A stretch of DNA of 64,000 nucleotides from CAJQND01 sp051010055. GTDB lineage: Bacteria > Pseudomonadota > Alphaproteobacteria > Rhizobiales > CAJQND01. The notes below the pieces were generated by a model. The model was not told the origin of the DNA, made no database searches, and saw only the letters and a program-made list of their open reading frames with translations. This document shows positions 47,636 through 56,620 of the stretch, in pieces (the stretch's first letter is position 1; the number at the start of each line of letters is the position of its first letter). The translations under genes were made by a program, and so were the position numbers. Location of the stretch: positions 1 to 64,000 of the forward strand of contig JBPCVY010000044.1 in NCBI GenBank assembly GCA_051010055.1, written 5' to 3'.

Positions 47636-48283
47636 TCACCCACCATTAGAACCCAAATATTCCGTCAACTTATGCACTGTGCCGGTAAAGCGGTCGGTCA
47701 ACCCTCCCGGCGCCAGAGCAGCATGTACCACATTTGACCGCCCAATTGCCAAACTGATTTCGCCAGAAGTGAAGCTTTCTATCACAACCGGCCTGCAGTC
47801 TGCATTTTTCGCGCGGGCGGCTATCTTGCTGCGGCCATCCGCGCTGGCATCGTTTGCGGCCAATATAGCCGTCACCTTATTCTTCGCAAGCTGTGCTGAA
47901 ACCTTCTCAAACCCCGTGGTTACCAGCCCGGCCCGGTTTGCCAAACCCAACAGAGAAAGCGCATCCTTGCGCAGCAATCTTGCAATCAGCTCCACCAGCC
48001 CTTCGTCAGCATTTGCCTTTGCGCCAAATGCCTTGGCAAAAGCGCCGCGATCGGTTGCCTGCTGCACCAGACCCTTTGACGTACCGACCCAAACACCACG
48101 GCCCGGCAACTTGGCCTTGAGGTCCGGTACTACATCGCCATCAGGCGATAGAACGAACCTTATCAGCTTTTCAACCGGCTGCACATTACGGCCAACAATG
48201 CACATACGCTGGCGCTCTGTTGCGTGCATACCGGTTTTTCGCTCCGCACCGGCATTAAGCGCTTTACTCTTCTTCCCCTGCAT
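47636..48283 (-). CDS. ylxR: YlxR/DUF448 RNA-binding protein with L7Ae-like C-terminal domain
   Basis: About 215 residues. The YlxR (DUF448) domain shows MCIVGRNVQPVEKLIRFV and the family motif LPGRGVWVG. The C-terminal half (LSLLGLANRAGLVTTGFEKV) is an L7Ae/YlxQ-like domain, the fused form usual in alphaproteobacteria. The ATG at 48283 overlaps the nusA stop by 20 bases; ATG codons at 48229 and further in would shorten it. Likely nucleic-acid or ribosome linked, function little known. Lies between nusA and infB as expected. Confidence 0.88.
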   Translation of the reverse strand: MQGKKSKALNAGAERKTGMHATERQRMCIVGRNVQPVEKLIRFVLSPDGDVVPDLKAKLPGRGVWVGTSKGLVQQATDRGAFAKAFGAKANADEGLVELIARLLRKDALSLLGLANRAGLVTTGFEKVSAQLAKNKVTAILAANDASADGRSKIAARAKNADCRPVVIESFTSGEISLAIGRSNVVHAALAPGGLTDRFTGTVHKLTEYLGSNGG

Positions 48284-49925
48284 TCTCGCTTGCTTGTGTC
48301 TCTTCACCTTCTGCTGCTTCGCCTTCTGCTGTTTCGGCATCTTCTTCAGCTTCCGTCGGTGGATTGAGGTCTTCTTCAGAGATAATGCCAGCGGCAACAC
48401 GGGCACGCATGATCATCGCTTCGGCTTCATCAGCGCTGATATCCATACCCTGCAAAATGCCTTCATAGCGAACAGATTCACCGCCTTTACGCTCTGTCCA
48501 GCCGGTAAGATCGTCGGTTGCGCAGTAAGCCAGGTCTTCAACGGTTTTGATGTCATTTTCACCGAAACGCACCATCAATGCGCTGGTGACGCCTTCAATA
48601 CCGGCAACTGCATCTTCAACGCCAAGCTCTTTGCGTTTGTCGTCGAGCTCGCGTGCGCGCCGTTCAAGAAATTCCTGTGCCCGGGTCTGCAGCTCAACAG
48701 CGGTTTCATCATCAAAGCCTTCAATTTCGGCAATTTCTGAAACCGGCACATAGGCAACCTCTTCAAGGGAGGTAAATCCCTCCGAAGCAAGCAGCTGGGC
48801 AATCAGCTCATCAACATCCAGCGCTTCCATGAATTTTTCAGAGCGCTCCAGGAATTCCTTCTGGCGGCGCTCAGATTCTTCTTGCTCGGTGAGAATATCA
48901 ATGTCCCAGCCGGTCAGAAGCGAGGCGAGACGCACATTCTGGCCACGCCGCCCGATAGCCAGTGATAGCTGTTCATCGGGCACCACAACTTCGATACGCT
49001 GGGATTCTTCATCCAGAACAACCTTGGCAACCTCTGCAGGTGCAAGGGCGTTAACAATAAAAGTTGCCGCATCAGGAGACCATTGGATGATATCGATTTT
49101 TTCACCCTGAAGCTCATTGACCACGGCTTGGACGCGCGAACCACGCATACCAACACAGGCGCCGACAGGGTCTACTGAAGATTCTTTCGACAAAACAGCG
49201 ATTTTTGCCCGCGATCCCGGATCACGCGCCACAGAGACGATTTCCACGATACCGTCGTAGATTTCCGGCACTTCCTGGCCAAACAACTTGGCCATGAATT
49301 CCGGCCTCGTGCGCGAGAGGAAAATCTGCGGACCACGCTGTTCGCGGCGCACATCAAAAATATAGGCGCGGATGCGGTCACCAGCACGGAAGTTCTCGCG
49401 CGGCAGGCTTTCATCGCGTCGCACCACGGCTTCAGCGCGGCCAAGGTCGACAACCACGTTGCCATATTCAACCCGTTTAACCAGGCCATGAACCACATCG
49501 CCGGTACGGTCTTTAAACTCTTCAAACTGGCGCTCACGTTCTGCATCGCGCACCTTTTGCACGATCACCTGCTTGGCGTTTTGTGCAGCAATGCGGCCAA
49601 AATCCACCGGCGGCAAATCTTCAGCAAGAAAATCCCCTGGCTGGGCTGCCGGATTACGGTTCTTTGCTTCTTCCAGAGCAACCTCGGTGGCGTCGTTTTC
49701 AACTCTTTCAACGACCTGCAGAAGGCGCTGCAGTTTGATTTGGCCGGTATTGGGATCAATTTCGGCGCGAATGTCGTTTTCCTGGCCATAGCGCGAACGG
49801 GCTGCACGCTGGATTGCGTCTTCCATCGCCGCAATGACCACCGCCTTTTCGATGGATTTTTCGCGCGCTACTGCGTCTGCAATCTGCAGAAGTTCCAGCC
49901 GGTTTGCGCTTATCGCTTCAACCAT
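48264..49925 (-). CDS. nusA: transcription termination/antitermination protein NusA
   Basis: RNA polymerase-associated factor, 553 residues. Domains in order: NusA N-terminal ([17 protein letters not shown]), S1 ([27 protein letters not shown]), KH1/KH2 ([31 protein letters not shown]), then two C-terminal helix-hairpin-helix-type repeats ([27 protein letters not shown]) and an acidic tail. The start at 49925 ([13 protein letters not shown]) is the family N-terminus, with an open six-residue extension upstream. Forty-four bases after rimP. Confidence 0.96.
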   Translation of the reverse strand: MVEAISANRLELLQIADAVAREKSIEKAVVIAAMEDAIQRAARSRYGQENDIRAEIDPNTGQIKLQRLLQVVERVENDATEVALEEAKNRNPAAQPGDFLAEDLPPVDFGRIAAQNAKQVIVQKVRDAERERQFEEFKDRTGDVVHGLVKRVEYGNVVVDLGRAEAVVRRDESLPRENFRAGDRIRAYIFDVRREQRGPQIFLSRTRPEFMAKLFGQEVPEIYDGIVEIVSVARDPGSRAKIAVLSKESSVDPVGACVGMRGSRVQAVVNELQGEKIDIIQWSPDAATFIVNALAPAEVAKVVLDEESQRIEVVVPDEQLSLAIGRRGQNVRLASLLTGWDIDILTEQEESERRQKEFLERSEKFMEALDVDELIAQLLASEGFTSLEEVAYVPVSEIAEIEGFDDETAVELQTRAQEFLERRARELDDKRKELGVEDAVAGIEGVTSALMVRFGENDIKTVEDLAYCATDDLTGWTERKGGESVRYEGILQGMDISADEAEAMIMRARVAAGIISEEDLNPPTEAEEDAETAEGEAAEGEETQASENAGEEE

Positions 49926-49969
49926 GGTTTTTGCTCCAGTCATGGGCCAGCATCGCGCCGGCTGCTTTC

Positions 49970-50509
49970 CTATTTCTCTTGCTTTTCAGCTGCACCGGCA
50001 GCTTTCAGCAATTCATCGTTCATAACGAGTTTGGCTTCAGCCAAACCGTCAAATGGCAATCCGATTACAACCGGTTCTGCACCTTCACCCTCGCTGAACC
50101 ACAATCGTACCTCGCCATCTTCAAAACCTTCCAGCTTGCCGCGAAATCTTTTACGCCCGGCAATCATCGCTGCCATTTCCAATTTCACCTCAAACCCGGA
50201 CCAGGCCTCAAAGTCAGACGGCCTTACCAGCGGCCGGTCTATACCCGGTGATGAGATTTCAAGCTGATACTTGCCCGAAATCGGGTCCTCAACATCAAGC
50301 AACGGTGAGATTGCACGGCTGATTTCCTCACACCCGGCAATATCCATGGAGCCATCAGGGCGCTCAGCCATAATTTGAAGGGTTTGGCCATTTTGCCCGG
50401 TGATCCTTATCTTGACCACCCGATAGCCCAAACCTTCGATTGCAGGCTCAACAATGTCGGCCACCCTGCGGGCAACCCCTTGTTCTGAACGCAACCGTAT
50501 TTCTGACAC
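49970..50509 (-). CDS. rimP: ribosome maturation factor RimP
   Basis: Early 30S assembly factor, 179 residues, with the two-domain fold. The family blocks are EPAIEGLGYRVVKIRI, ISPLLDVEDPISGKYQLEISSPGIDRPL (given in parts) and KRFRGKLEGFEDGEV. The start is a GTG at 50509 with GAGGAGG about 7 bases upstream; the open frame continues 31 codons further, across a terminator-like hairpin, and is not coding. First gene of the rimP-nusA-ylxR-infB-rbfA-truB-rpsO-pnp series. Confidence 0.94.
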   Translation of the reverse strand: MSEIRLRSEQGVARRVADIVEPAIEGLGYRVVKIRITGQNGQTLQIMAERPDGSMDIAGCEEISRAISPLLDVEDPISGKYQLEISSPGIDRPLVRPSDFEAWSGFEVKLEMAAMIAGRKRFRGKLEGFEDGEVRLWFSEGEGAEPVVIGLPFDGLAEAKLVMNDELLKAAGAAEKQEK

Positions 50510-50550
50510 CTGGACCTCCTCACCACATTCCCTTAGCGCCCGGTTTGGCA

Positions 50551-50579
50551 AAAGAAAAAGCGGGTTCCGCCGGGAACCC
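50551..50579 (-). terminator. intrinsic-terminator-like hairpin in the rimP leader, probable attenuator
   Basis: Read on the minus strand: GGGTTCC-CGGC-GGAACCC followed by GCTTTTTCTTTT. The stem pairs 50573-50579 with 50562-50568, and the T-rich tract runs through 50561-50551. It lies downstream of the rimP promoter and upstream of the GTG at 50509, so transcripts must pass it to enter the operon. It may act as an attenuator for the operon or as a terminator for trmB. Position favours a leader role. Confidence 0.7.
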
Positions 50580-50650
50580 ACTCTCCAACTTGGCCCGTTC
50601 ATTTATCAAAACGTTCAGGCTATATGAGAATGACCTGTAAAGGTGGCCAC

Positions 50651-50679
50651 TATATATAACGGCAAGGCGACCGCTTCAA
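50651..50679 (-). promoter_or_regulatory. sigma-70-type promoter of the rimP-nusA-infB operon
   Basis: On the minus strand, TTGAAG (-35, 50674-50679) and TATATA (-10, 50651-50656) are spaced by exactly 17 bases. It falls in the 180-base spacer between trmB and rimP and predicts a start of transcription near 50644, giving a leader of about 135 bases before the rimP GTG. The best-matching promoter pair I see in the window. Confidence 0.6.
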
Positions 50680-50689
50680 CCCCGCATTT

Positions 50690-51388
50690 TCATTTGCGCC
50701 GAAATTCCAGATATGCAGGTGTGCGCCCTTCGCGAACCGCTTTTTGCTCGTAGCGAGTGCCCTGCCAGCCTTCAGGTGGGTTACGCCAATCCACTGCAGA
50801 TTGCGCGGTCCATTCAAAACCACCATGTGAAAGCATTTCACGCAGTGTCCATCGCACATAGTCCTGGATGTCGCTTGCAAACATGAAAATGCCTCCCGGT
50901 TTCAGAACCCGGTGCAGGCGGTCAAGGTTATCCCGCGCGACAAAGCGACGTTTATGGTGGCGTTTCTTTGGCCACGGATCAGGGTAGAGCAGAAAAACCT
51001 CAGAAACGGATGCATCGCCAAGCCAATCAAGCAACTCTCTGGCATCGCCGGCGTGGACACGTACATTTTTCAAATCCTGCTCATCCACCGCTGAAAGCAG
51101 TTTCGCAACACCATTGACGAAGGGTTCTGCTCCAATAAATCCCACATTCATGTGGGCATCGGCTTCAGCGGCCAAGTGCTCACCGCCGCCAAACCCGATT
51201 TCAATCCGTACATCATCAATGTCCGGACCAAATAGTTTGGCAGGTGTTTCTCCGTCCCTGCTTCGAAGATCAATAGCCAGCCCAGGCAGCAAGCTTTGCA
51301 TCAGCTCAGCTTGCCTGCCCTTCAGCTTGTGCCCTTGGCGGCGCCCATAAAGAAGGCGCCTTTCCTGGTCGTTGAATTCGTCAGCCAT
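50690..51388 (-). CDS. trmB: tRNA (guanine-N7-)-methyltransferase
   Basis: SAM-dependent methylase of G46 in tRNA, 232 residues. The SAM-binding block EIGFGGGEHL is near residue 70, followed by FIGAEPFVNG, and YPDPWPKKRHHKRRF is diagnostic. Start at 51388 (MADEFNDQERRLLYGRRQG) matches the family; the open frame upstream runs into the metK gene in another frame. Nineteen bases after metK, so metK and trmB are probably co-transcribed, pairing SAM production with a SAM user. Confidence 0.94.
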   Translation of the reverse strand: MADEFNDQERRLLYGRRQGHKLKGRQAELMQSLLPGLAIDLRSRDGETPAKLFGPDIDDVRIEIGFGGGEHLAAEADAHMNVGFIGAEPFVNGVAKLLSAVDEQDLKNVRVHAGDARELLDWLGDASVSEVFLLYPDPWPKKRHHKRRFVARDNLDRLHRVLKPGGIFMFASDIQDYVRWTLREMLSHGGFEWTAQSAVDWRNPPEGWQGTRYEQKAVREGRTPAYLEFRRK

Positions 51389-51407
51389 GTCCACGGGGCT
51401 GATCTTA

Positions 51408-52577
51408 TCATGAAAGGGCAGACTTGATGTCTTCAACCAAGTCGGTTTTTTCCCATGAGAACCCGCCATCTTGCTCCGGCTCGCGGCCAAAGTGGCCATA
51501 AGCAGCGGTGCGCTCATAAATCGGACGGGACAGGCCAAGGTGCTCGCGAATACCCCGCGGGCTGAGATCCATAACTTCGCTCAGCGCTTGCTCGATCTTG
51601 TCTTCGCCCACAGAAGCGGTTCCTGCACAGTCCACATAAAGGGATAGCGGCTTGGAAACCCCAATCGCATAGGAAAGCTGGATTGTGCATTTTTCAGCAA
51701 GACCGGTTGCAACTACATTCTTGGCGAGATAGCGCGATGCATAAGCTGCCGAACGGTCAACCTTCGTTGGGTCCTTGCCGGAGAAAGCGCCGCCTCCATG
51801 AGGAGCAGCCCCACCATATGTATCAACGATAATTTTCCGGCCAGTCAGTCCGGCATCACCATCAGGCCCGCCGATAACAAACTTGCCCGTCGGGTTCACA
51901 TAGAATTCTTCTTCCGGGCACATCCACCCGTTTGGCAGCACACCTTCCACAAACGGGCGCACCATTTCGCGGACTTCTTCCTGGCTCAAGCCTTCGTCAT
52001 GCTGGGTTGAAACAACCACAGACGTGGCCCGGACAGGCTTGCCATTTACATATTCGAGACTCACCTGGCTCTTTGAATCCGGCCCGAAACCCTTAACGCT
52101 GCCAGAATGGCGAGCTTCAGCCATATCACGCAAAATACTATGTGAAAAATAAATCGGCGCCGGCATGAGCAATTTCGTTTCACTGCAAGCATAGCCAAAC
52201 ATGATGCCCTGATCGCCTGCGCCTTCATCCTTGTTACCGGACGCGTCTACCCCTTGGGCGATATCGGCAGACTGTTGATGCAGGTACACCGAAACTTCAG
52301 CGTTTTTCCAGTGGAAACCATCTTGCTCATAGCCGATATCGCGCACGGCGCGGCGGGCAATATCTTCGATTTTTTTATGGGTAATCGATTCCGGGCCGCG
52401 AACCTCACCTGCCAGCACAATCCGGTTGGTTGTGGTCAAGGTTTCACATGCAACGCGCGACAATGGGTCTGCGGCAAGAAAAGCATCTACGATGGCATCG
52501 GAAATGCGGTCGCAAACCTTGTCAGGATGGCCCTCTGAAACAGATTCACTGGTGAAAAGATAACTCTCTCTCGGCAC
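51408..52577 (-). CDS. metK: S-adenosylmethionine synthetase
   Basis: Makes SAM from methionine and ATP, about 389 residues. Conserved [44 protein letters not shown] and the K+/Mg2+ residues are all present. The start is taken as the GTG at 52577 ([12 protein letters not shown]), preceded by AAGGGGA. An ATG at 52688 keeps the frame open, but it would add 37 residues without family similarity and precede the likely promoter. The leader shows no SAM riboswitch that I can recognise. Confidence 0.94.
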   Translation of the reverse strand: MPRESYLFTSESVSEGHPDKVCDRISDAIVDAFLAADPLSRVACETLTTTNRIVLAGEVRGPESITHKKIEDIARRAVRDIGYEQDGFHWKNAEVSVYLHQQSADIAQGVDASGNKDEGAGDQGIMFGYACSETKLLMPAPIYFSHSILRDMAEARHSGSVKGFGPDSKSQVSLEYVNGKPVRATSVVVSTQHDEGLSQEEVREMVRPFVEGVLPNGWMCPEEEFYVNPTGKFVIGGPDGDAGLTGRKIIVDTYGGAAPHGGGAFSGKDPTKVDRSAAYASRYLAKNVVATGLAEKCTIQLSYAIGVSKPLSLYVDCAGTASVGEDKIEQALSEVMDLSPRGIREHLGLSRPIYERTAAYGHFGREPEQDGGFSWEKTDLVEDIKSALS

Positions 52578-52678
52578 GGATATCCCCTTTTCGCTCAAGA
52601 CTTCGGTGACCCGGCCAGCCCCCGGATTGTTCAGGATTTTGCCCCGCTCCACGAAACCAACGCGCGCAAAGCGGCACG

Positions 52679-52707
52679 TTAATGGCATTCTAAATGGATA
52701 TGGTCAA
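52679..52707 (-). promoter_or_regulatory. possible metK promoter
   Basis: On the minus strand TTGACC (52702-52707) and CATTAA (52679-52684) are 17 bases apart. Transcription would begin near 52672, which is inside the long open frame and supports the downstream GTG start of metK. The -10 match is only moderate. Confidence 0.4.
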
Positions 52708-52780
52708 GAAGTTAGCAATGCAGGACTTAACCTGTCGCAATTTCCGCTGCGGCAACGGAAACGTATATTGCGAAAAACGA

Positions 52781-53185
52781 TTACTCTTTTTGCGCTCCCG
52801 CCAGTACTTTTACCAGCTCAATGAATTTCCGCCGTACAGCAGGGTCTTTGATCTCCGAAAAAGCCTTGTTTAGCTGCAAACCTTCAGTAGTATTCAAAAA
52901 CTCTAAAATCATGGTTTCCGAGCCACCTTCTGCAAATCCGTTTTCATTCACCACGCTCGGCAAATCGTCGAAGAAAAACGAAACCGGGACGCCCAAAATC
53001 TGGGCAATCTGATGGAGCCTGCTCGCGCTGACGCGGTTGGATCCTTTTTCGTACTTTTGCACTTGCTGAAATGTGAGCCCCAATTGCTCACCAAGTTTTT
53101 CCTGACTCATGCCCTTCAACACGCGGCGCATGCGGACACGGTGGCCGACATGGACGTCGACAGGGTTGGGGTTCTTTTTAACCAT
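52781..53185 (-). CDS. XRE-family helix-turn-helix regulator
   Basis: A 134-residue cytosolic regulator. The XRE HTH (RVRMRRVLKGMSQEKLGEQLGLTFQQVQKYEKG, in parts) is near residues 15-50, followed by a conserved tail with VPVSFFFDDLP and FSEIKDPAVRRKFIELVK. This orthologue group sits between lnt and metK in Hyphomicrobiales and is linked to stress or cell-cycle control in some. It is probably autoregulated through the inverted repeats in its 201-base upstream region. Confidence 0.88.
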   Translation of the reverse strand: MVKKNPNPVDVHVGHRVRMRRVLKGMSQEKLGEQLGLTFQQVQKYEKGSNRVSASRLHQIAQILGVPVSFFFDDLPSVVNENGFAEGGSETMILEFLNTTEGLQLNKAFSEIKDPAVRRKFIELVKVLAGAQKE

Positions 53186-53240
53186 TATATTGCCTCAGAC
53201 CGATATTACCGCCCCCGGTCCGACTATTCTCATTTGTGCC

Positions 53241-53279
53241 GAAGAGGCTGCGGACCTCTTCCGGTACAGTTTCGTACCG
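53241..53279. repeat. two tandem inverted repeats upstream of the XRE regulator
   Basis: GAAGAGG-N7-CCTCTTC (53241-53261) and CGGTAC-N6-GTACCG (53262-53279) stand directly next to each other, 56 bases or more upstream of the regulator's start codon. Both have the geometry of dimeric HTH operators and neither is followed by a T-tract, so terminators are unlikely. They occupy the 201-base gap between lnt and the regulator. Confidence 0.45.
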
Positions 53280-53386
53280 TCACCCAATAACCAGCACAGA
53301 CAAGCAATAGTACACCGTCCGCGAGCATGCAATCCAATTTCTCATGTGACTTGTGAACTAAAAACAGAAAAAACATTTCAAATGAC

Positions 53387-55021
53387 TCAATTATGCCCCT
53401 TTCGCAAAACTTTGCCTATGAAAATTGCACACAAAAAGCCCAGAAAAATCAACATTGCGAAAAAAAGATTTCGTATACCGAAAAACAAGGTCGGTGAGGC
53501 TGCATCTGGCAGCTTTGCATCGAGAACACCCTGCGTGCCCAGGGGAAGGCTTTGCAGAACCCGTCCATAAGGGCCGATGACTGCTGAAATTCCGGTGTTT
53601 GCGGCACGAACCATGGGAAGCCCTTCTTCAATGGCGCGCATCCGGGCTTGAGCGAAATGCTGGCGCGGCCCGAATGTGTCCCCGAACCAGGCATCATTGG
53701 TGACATTCAACAGCCAGCCAGGGCGTTCGCTATCATCTATGACATTGCCGGAAAAAATCGCCTCATAGCAAATGAGCGGGCTTGCAGCCGGCGCATTTGG
53801 AACCGGAAGGGTCCGGGGCCCTTGTCCGGCGATGAATCCTCCTGGCAGAGTCACCAATTTTCTGAATCCAAGCGGCTCCAATACTGCGCCGAGTGGCAAG
53901 TATTCACCAAACGGGACGAGATGAAACTTATCGGAGCGGGCTGTGACCTTCCCGTCTGCGTCAACCACCAAAACCGAATTGAAAATCGATTCCGGCGGTG
54001 ATTTCACAGAGCTGCCTTCGGGCAAGCGCAAGCCGCCCGTAATCAACGTGACATTCTCTGGTAGCAAATTGCCGATCGCAGACAGCGCCTTCGGGTTTTC
54101 TTCGAGCAGAAATGGCACGGCGCTTTCCGGCCAAATTAAATGAGTAATGTCATGAACGCCGCTTCTTTCCGGCGACGTGGCGGCATCGGAAAGCTCCAGA
54201 TACAACTTGAAAATTGCTTCTCTGTTGGCCGGTTTCCACTTTTCTTTCTGGGCAATGTTTGGCTGAACAATGCGCAGTTTTACATTCTCAACATAACTCG
54301 GCGATAAGCTTGTCAGCCTGTAGGTGCCGATACCCCAGGCAAGCACCGCAATGGCTGCGACAATGCCAAGGCCCATATAGGGAACAAGATTGCGCCCACT
54401 CTCTTCTTCTGCCTTGTCAGCCAAAACAGCAGGCGCCGCACAGATGAACACCATAAAGAATGTCAGGCTGTAAAGTCCGCCAAAAGCGGCCAATTGGAGC
54501 CATCCATCAAGCAAGCCGGCCGAATATCCAAGGGCGTTCCAGGGAAACCCGGTGAACAGAATTCCGCGCATCCATTCAGCAGCTGCAAATGCGCTGGCAA
54601 TGGCAAAAATCCGTGCAAACCCATCGCCCCAGAACAACATGGCCAAACCTGTGGCAACGCCATAAAAGATTCCAAGCATTAACGGGAAGATGACAAGCAC
54701 CAGTGGTATCATCCAAGCGAACAGTTCCGCCTCAACCTGAAACGCTTCGCTCACCCAGAACAAGCTGACCAAAAAGTAGCCGAACCCGAAACTCCAGCCG
54801 GTCGCCAGAGCTGGCCAGAACGCCCGCACCCGGGCCGGTGTTTGTGCGCTAATCCCGTCAAGAAGCCAGACCAGAACACATAATGAGATGATTTGGGCAG
54901 GCAGGATGTAAAGCGGTGGCGCTGCAACTGCGCACACAATGCCGGCCAACACAGCCACAAGCAGCCGCCGCCATCCCCACAGAACGATAAACTTAAGCGC
55001 AAATTCGTGCATACCCGCCAC
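53387..55021 (-). CDS. lnt: apolipoprotein N-acyltransferase
   Basis: Adds the third acyl chain to lipoproteins in the inner membrane, 544 residues. About six to eight N-terminal transmembrane helices (to about residue 230) are followed by a nitrilase domain with the catalytic glutamate in LIWPESAVPFL and the cysteine in LICYEAIF, then a last membrane helix at the C-terminus (FFAMLIFLGFLCAIFIG). First ATG used; M4 at 55012 is possible. Forty-three bases after the corC-like gene. Confidence 0.93.
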   Translation of the reverse strand: MAGMHEFALKFIVLWGWRRLLVAVLAGIVCAVAAPPLYILPAQIISLCVLVWLLDGISAQTPARVRAFWPALATGWSFGFGYFLVSLFWVSEAFQVEAELFAWMIPLVLVIFPLMLGIFYGVATGLAMLFWGDGFARIFAIASAFAAAEWMRGILFTGFPWNALGYSAGLLDGWLQLAAFGGLYSLTFFMVFICAAPAVLADKAEEESGRNLVPYMGLGIVAAIAVLAWGIGTYRLTSLSPSYVENVKLRIVQPNIAQKEKWKPANREAIFKLYLELSDAATSPERSGVHDITHLIWPESAVPFLLEENPKALSAIGNLLPENVTLITGGLRLPEGSSVKSPPESIFNSVLVVDADGKVTARSDKFHLVPFGEYLPLGAVLEPLGFRKLVTLPGGFIAGQGPRTLPVPNAPAASPLICYEAIFSGNVIDDSERPGWLLNVTNDAWFGDTFGPRQHFAQARMRAIEEGLPMVRAANTGISAVIGPYGRVLQSLPLGTQGVLDAKLPDAASPTLFFGIRNLFFAMLIFLGFLCAIFIGKVLRKGHN

Positions 55022-55064
55022 GCTCTAAACGAATCACCGGCATTTTACACGTTTGCAAGGGTTG

Positions 55065-56120
55065 TCATTTGGCTTTCCGCACCTGCGCTGCTGCTTCTTT
55101 TTTGGCGACCGGCTTTGTATGCACCCGCAGTTTCTTTAACCGGCGAGGATCGCCCTCTAGAACCTCGAACTGCAGGCCCGAACTGTGGCGGATCAATTCT
55201 CCACGCACCGGCACACGGCCAACCAGCGTGAAAACCAGCCCGCCCAGCGTATCGGCATCGTCTTCATCTTCATCCGGCATCAAATCCACATCGACAAGTT
55301 GCTCGAGATCTTCGATTTGCGCACGCGCATCGGTGATAAGGGTCCCATCAGCCTGCCGGACAATCATCGGCGCATCCGGATCGTCGTGCTCATCTGCGAT
55401 TTCGCCAACAATTTCCTCAACCAGATCCTCAATGGACACCAGTCCGTCCGTGCCACCATACTCATCAACAACAAGCGCCAGATGGATTTGGCTGGACTGC
55501 ATTTTCACAAGCAAATCAACGGCCGGCATAGATGGCGGTACAAACAGCATCTCACGCATGATTTTTGCATCGGCAATGGTGGTAGAAAGGTCCGCCCCTG
55601 CAAGATTGGGCACCATTTCAGTTGCCGGCGCTTTTTTCGGTGCGGCCTGGCTGGATTTGCGTTTGGTTTTCTTCTGTTTTGCGGTTTCTGCAATCCACTT
55701 GGCCAAATCCTTGACATGCACCATGCCCAGGGGCTCATCCAGAGTTTCGCGGTAAACCGGAATCCGTGAATGATTTGCCTCAAGAAACACAGCAAAAAGT
55801 TCAGCCAGGGTGGTTGTGTCCTCAACCGCGATAATATCGGCACGCGGCACCATGACATCTTCAATGCGCTGGCTGCCGAACTCCAGGATGTTGCGCAACA
55901 TGAACCGCTCTTCTGCGGTTACATCATCAACGTTACCGGTATCGTGTTGCTCAATGACATCTTCAATGCTCGCCCGTAAACTCTGGCCGCTCTGGCCAAG
56001 AATTTTTGCGCGCAGGCCGGACCATAACTGTCCTAGTGAGTTGTGGGGTTTTGCGCCATAGCCCTTTCCGGTAGAGGAAGGGGCGGCGCTGCTACTGTCA
56101 GACTGTGATGATTGGTTCAT
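55065..56120 (-). CDS. CorC/HlyC-family CBS domain protein
   Basis: A 351-residue cytosolic protein. Two CBS domains (EDVMVPRADIIAVEDTTTL and ILVKMQSSQIHLALVVDEYGGTDGLVSIEDL regions) are split by a lysine-rich linker (QKKTKRKSSQAAPKK) near residue 150 that is unusual for the family. A CorC_HlyC domain with IDDLEQLV-like strands closes the protein. Often called hemolysin C, but the usual role is magnesium/cobalt efflux or membrane homeostasis. It sits between ybeY and lnt, the normal context. Confidence 0.88.
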   Translation of the reverse strand: MNQSSQSDSSSAAPSSTGKGYGAKPHNSLGQLWSGLRAKILGQSGQSLRASIEDVIEQHDTGNVDDVTAEERFMLRNILEFGSQRIEDVMVPRADIIAVEDTTTLAELFAVFLEANHSRIPVYRETLDEPLGMVHVKDLAKWIAETAKQKKTKRKSSQAAPKKAPATEMVPNLAGADLSTTIADAKIMREMLFVPPSMPAVDLLVKMQSSQIHLALVVDEYGGTDGLVSIEDLVEEIVGEIADEHDDPDAPMIVRQADGTLITDARAQIEDLEQLVDVDLMPDEDEDDADTLGGLVFTLVGRVPVRGELIRHSSGLQFEVLEGDPRRLKKLRVHTKPVAKKEAAAQVRKAK

Positions 56121-56152
56121 TGCTGTTTCGTCAGCTGGCTGCTGCGATGATT

Positions 56153-56620
56153 CTACGCCATCGCATAGGGGTTCTCAATTCCCAATGCCGCCAGAATTTT
56201 TACCTCAAGTTCTTCCATTTTATCAGCCGCCATATCGTCCTGATGATCATAGCCCACCAAATGCAGCACGCCATGCACGATAAGGTGACACAAATGGCTT
56301 TCCAAACTCTTTCCCTGTTCTGCCGCCTCGCGGCTTACGACTCCATACCCAAGGATTATGTCGCCAACGGGGCGCGGCATTTCAGCTGACCATCCGTCTG
56401 CTGCGACGCGAGATTCAAACGAAAGCACATTGGTTGGCGCATCCTTGTTCCGGTATTCATGGTTTAACTGGCGCACTTCATCGTCATTTGCAAGTCGCAC
56501 GGCAACTTCCAGTTCCGCGGTGCTTACACCCACGAATGTGAGCGCAGCTTCACCTGCCCGTTGTACAATATCGCCAACTTCGCCCCAGGCAGGCTCAACA
56601 ATTTCAATATCAATGGTCAT
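56153..56620 (-). CDS. ybeY: endoribonuclease YbeY
   Basis: Single-strand RNA endonuclease for 16S rRNA 3' maturation and quality control, 155 residues. The zinc motif H-G-V-L-H-L-V-G-Y-D-H fits the H-x3-H-x5-H family pattern, and LNHEYRNKDAPTNVLSF is conserved. It overlaps phoH by 4 bases (ATGA), the usual phoH-ybeY coupling. Confidence 0.94.
   Translation of the reverse strand: MTIDIEIVEPAWGEVGDIVQRAGEAALTFVGVSTAELEVAVRLANDDEVRQLNHEYRNKDAPTNVLSFESRVAADGWSAEMPRPVGDIILGYGVVSREAAEQGKSLESHLCHLIVHGVLHLVGYDHQDDMAADKMEELEVKILAALGIENPYAMA

Noticed and set aside
46908..48740. A 610-codon open frame antisense to infB, ylxR and nusA
   Set aside because: It is opposite strongly conserved genes, is made of low-complexity Ser/Arg/Ala stretches mirrored from the repetitive IF-2 N-terminus, and has no family motif.
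52578..52780. Possible SAM riboswitch in the metK leader
   Set aside because: I looked for the SAM-II and SAM/SAH-type core patterns on the minus strand and could not match them; only a moderate promoter is visible.
52741..52780. Hairpin after the XRE regulator as an intrinsic terminator
   Set aside because: A stem TTTCCGTT/AGCGGAAA can form, but no T-tract follows on the minus strand.
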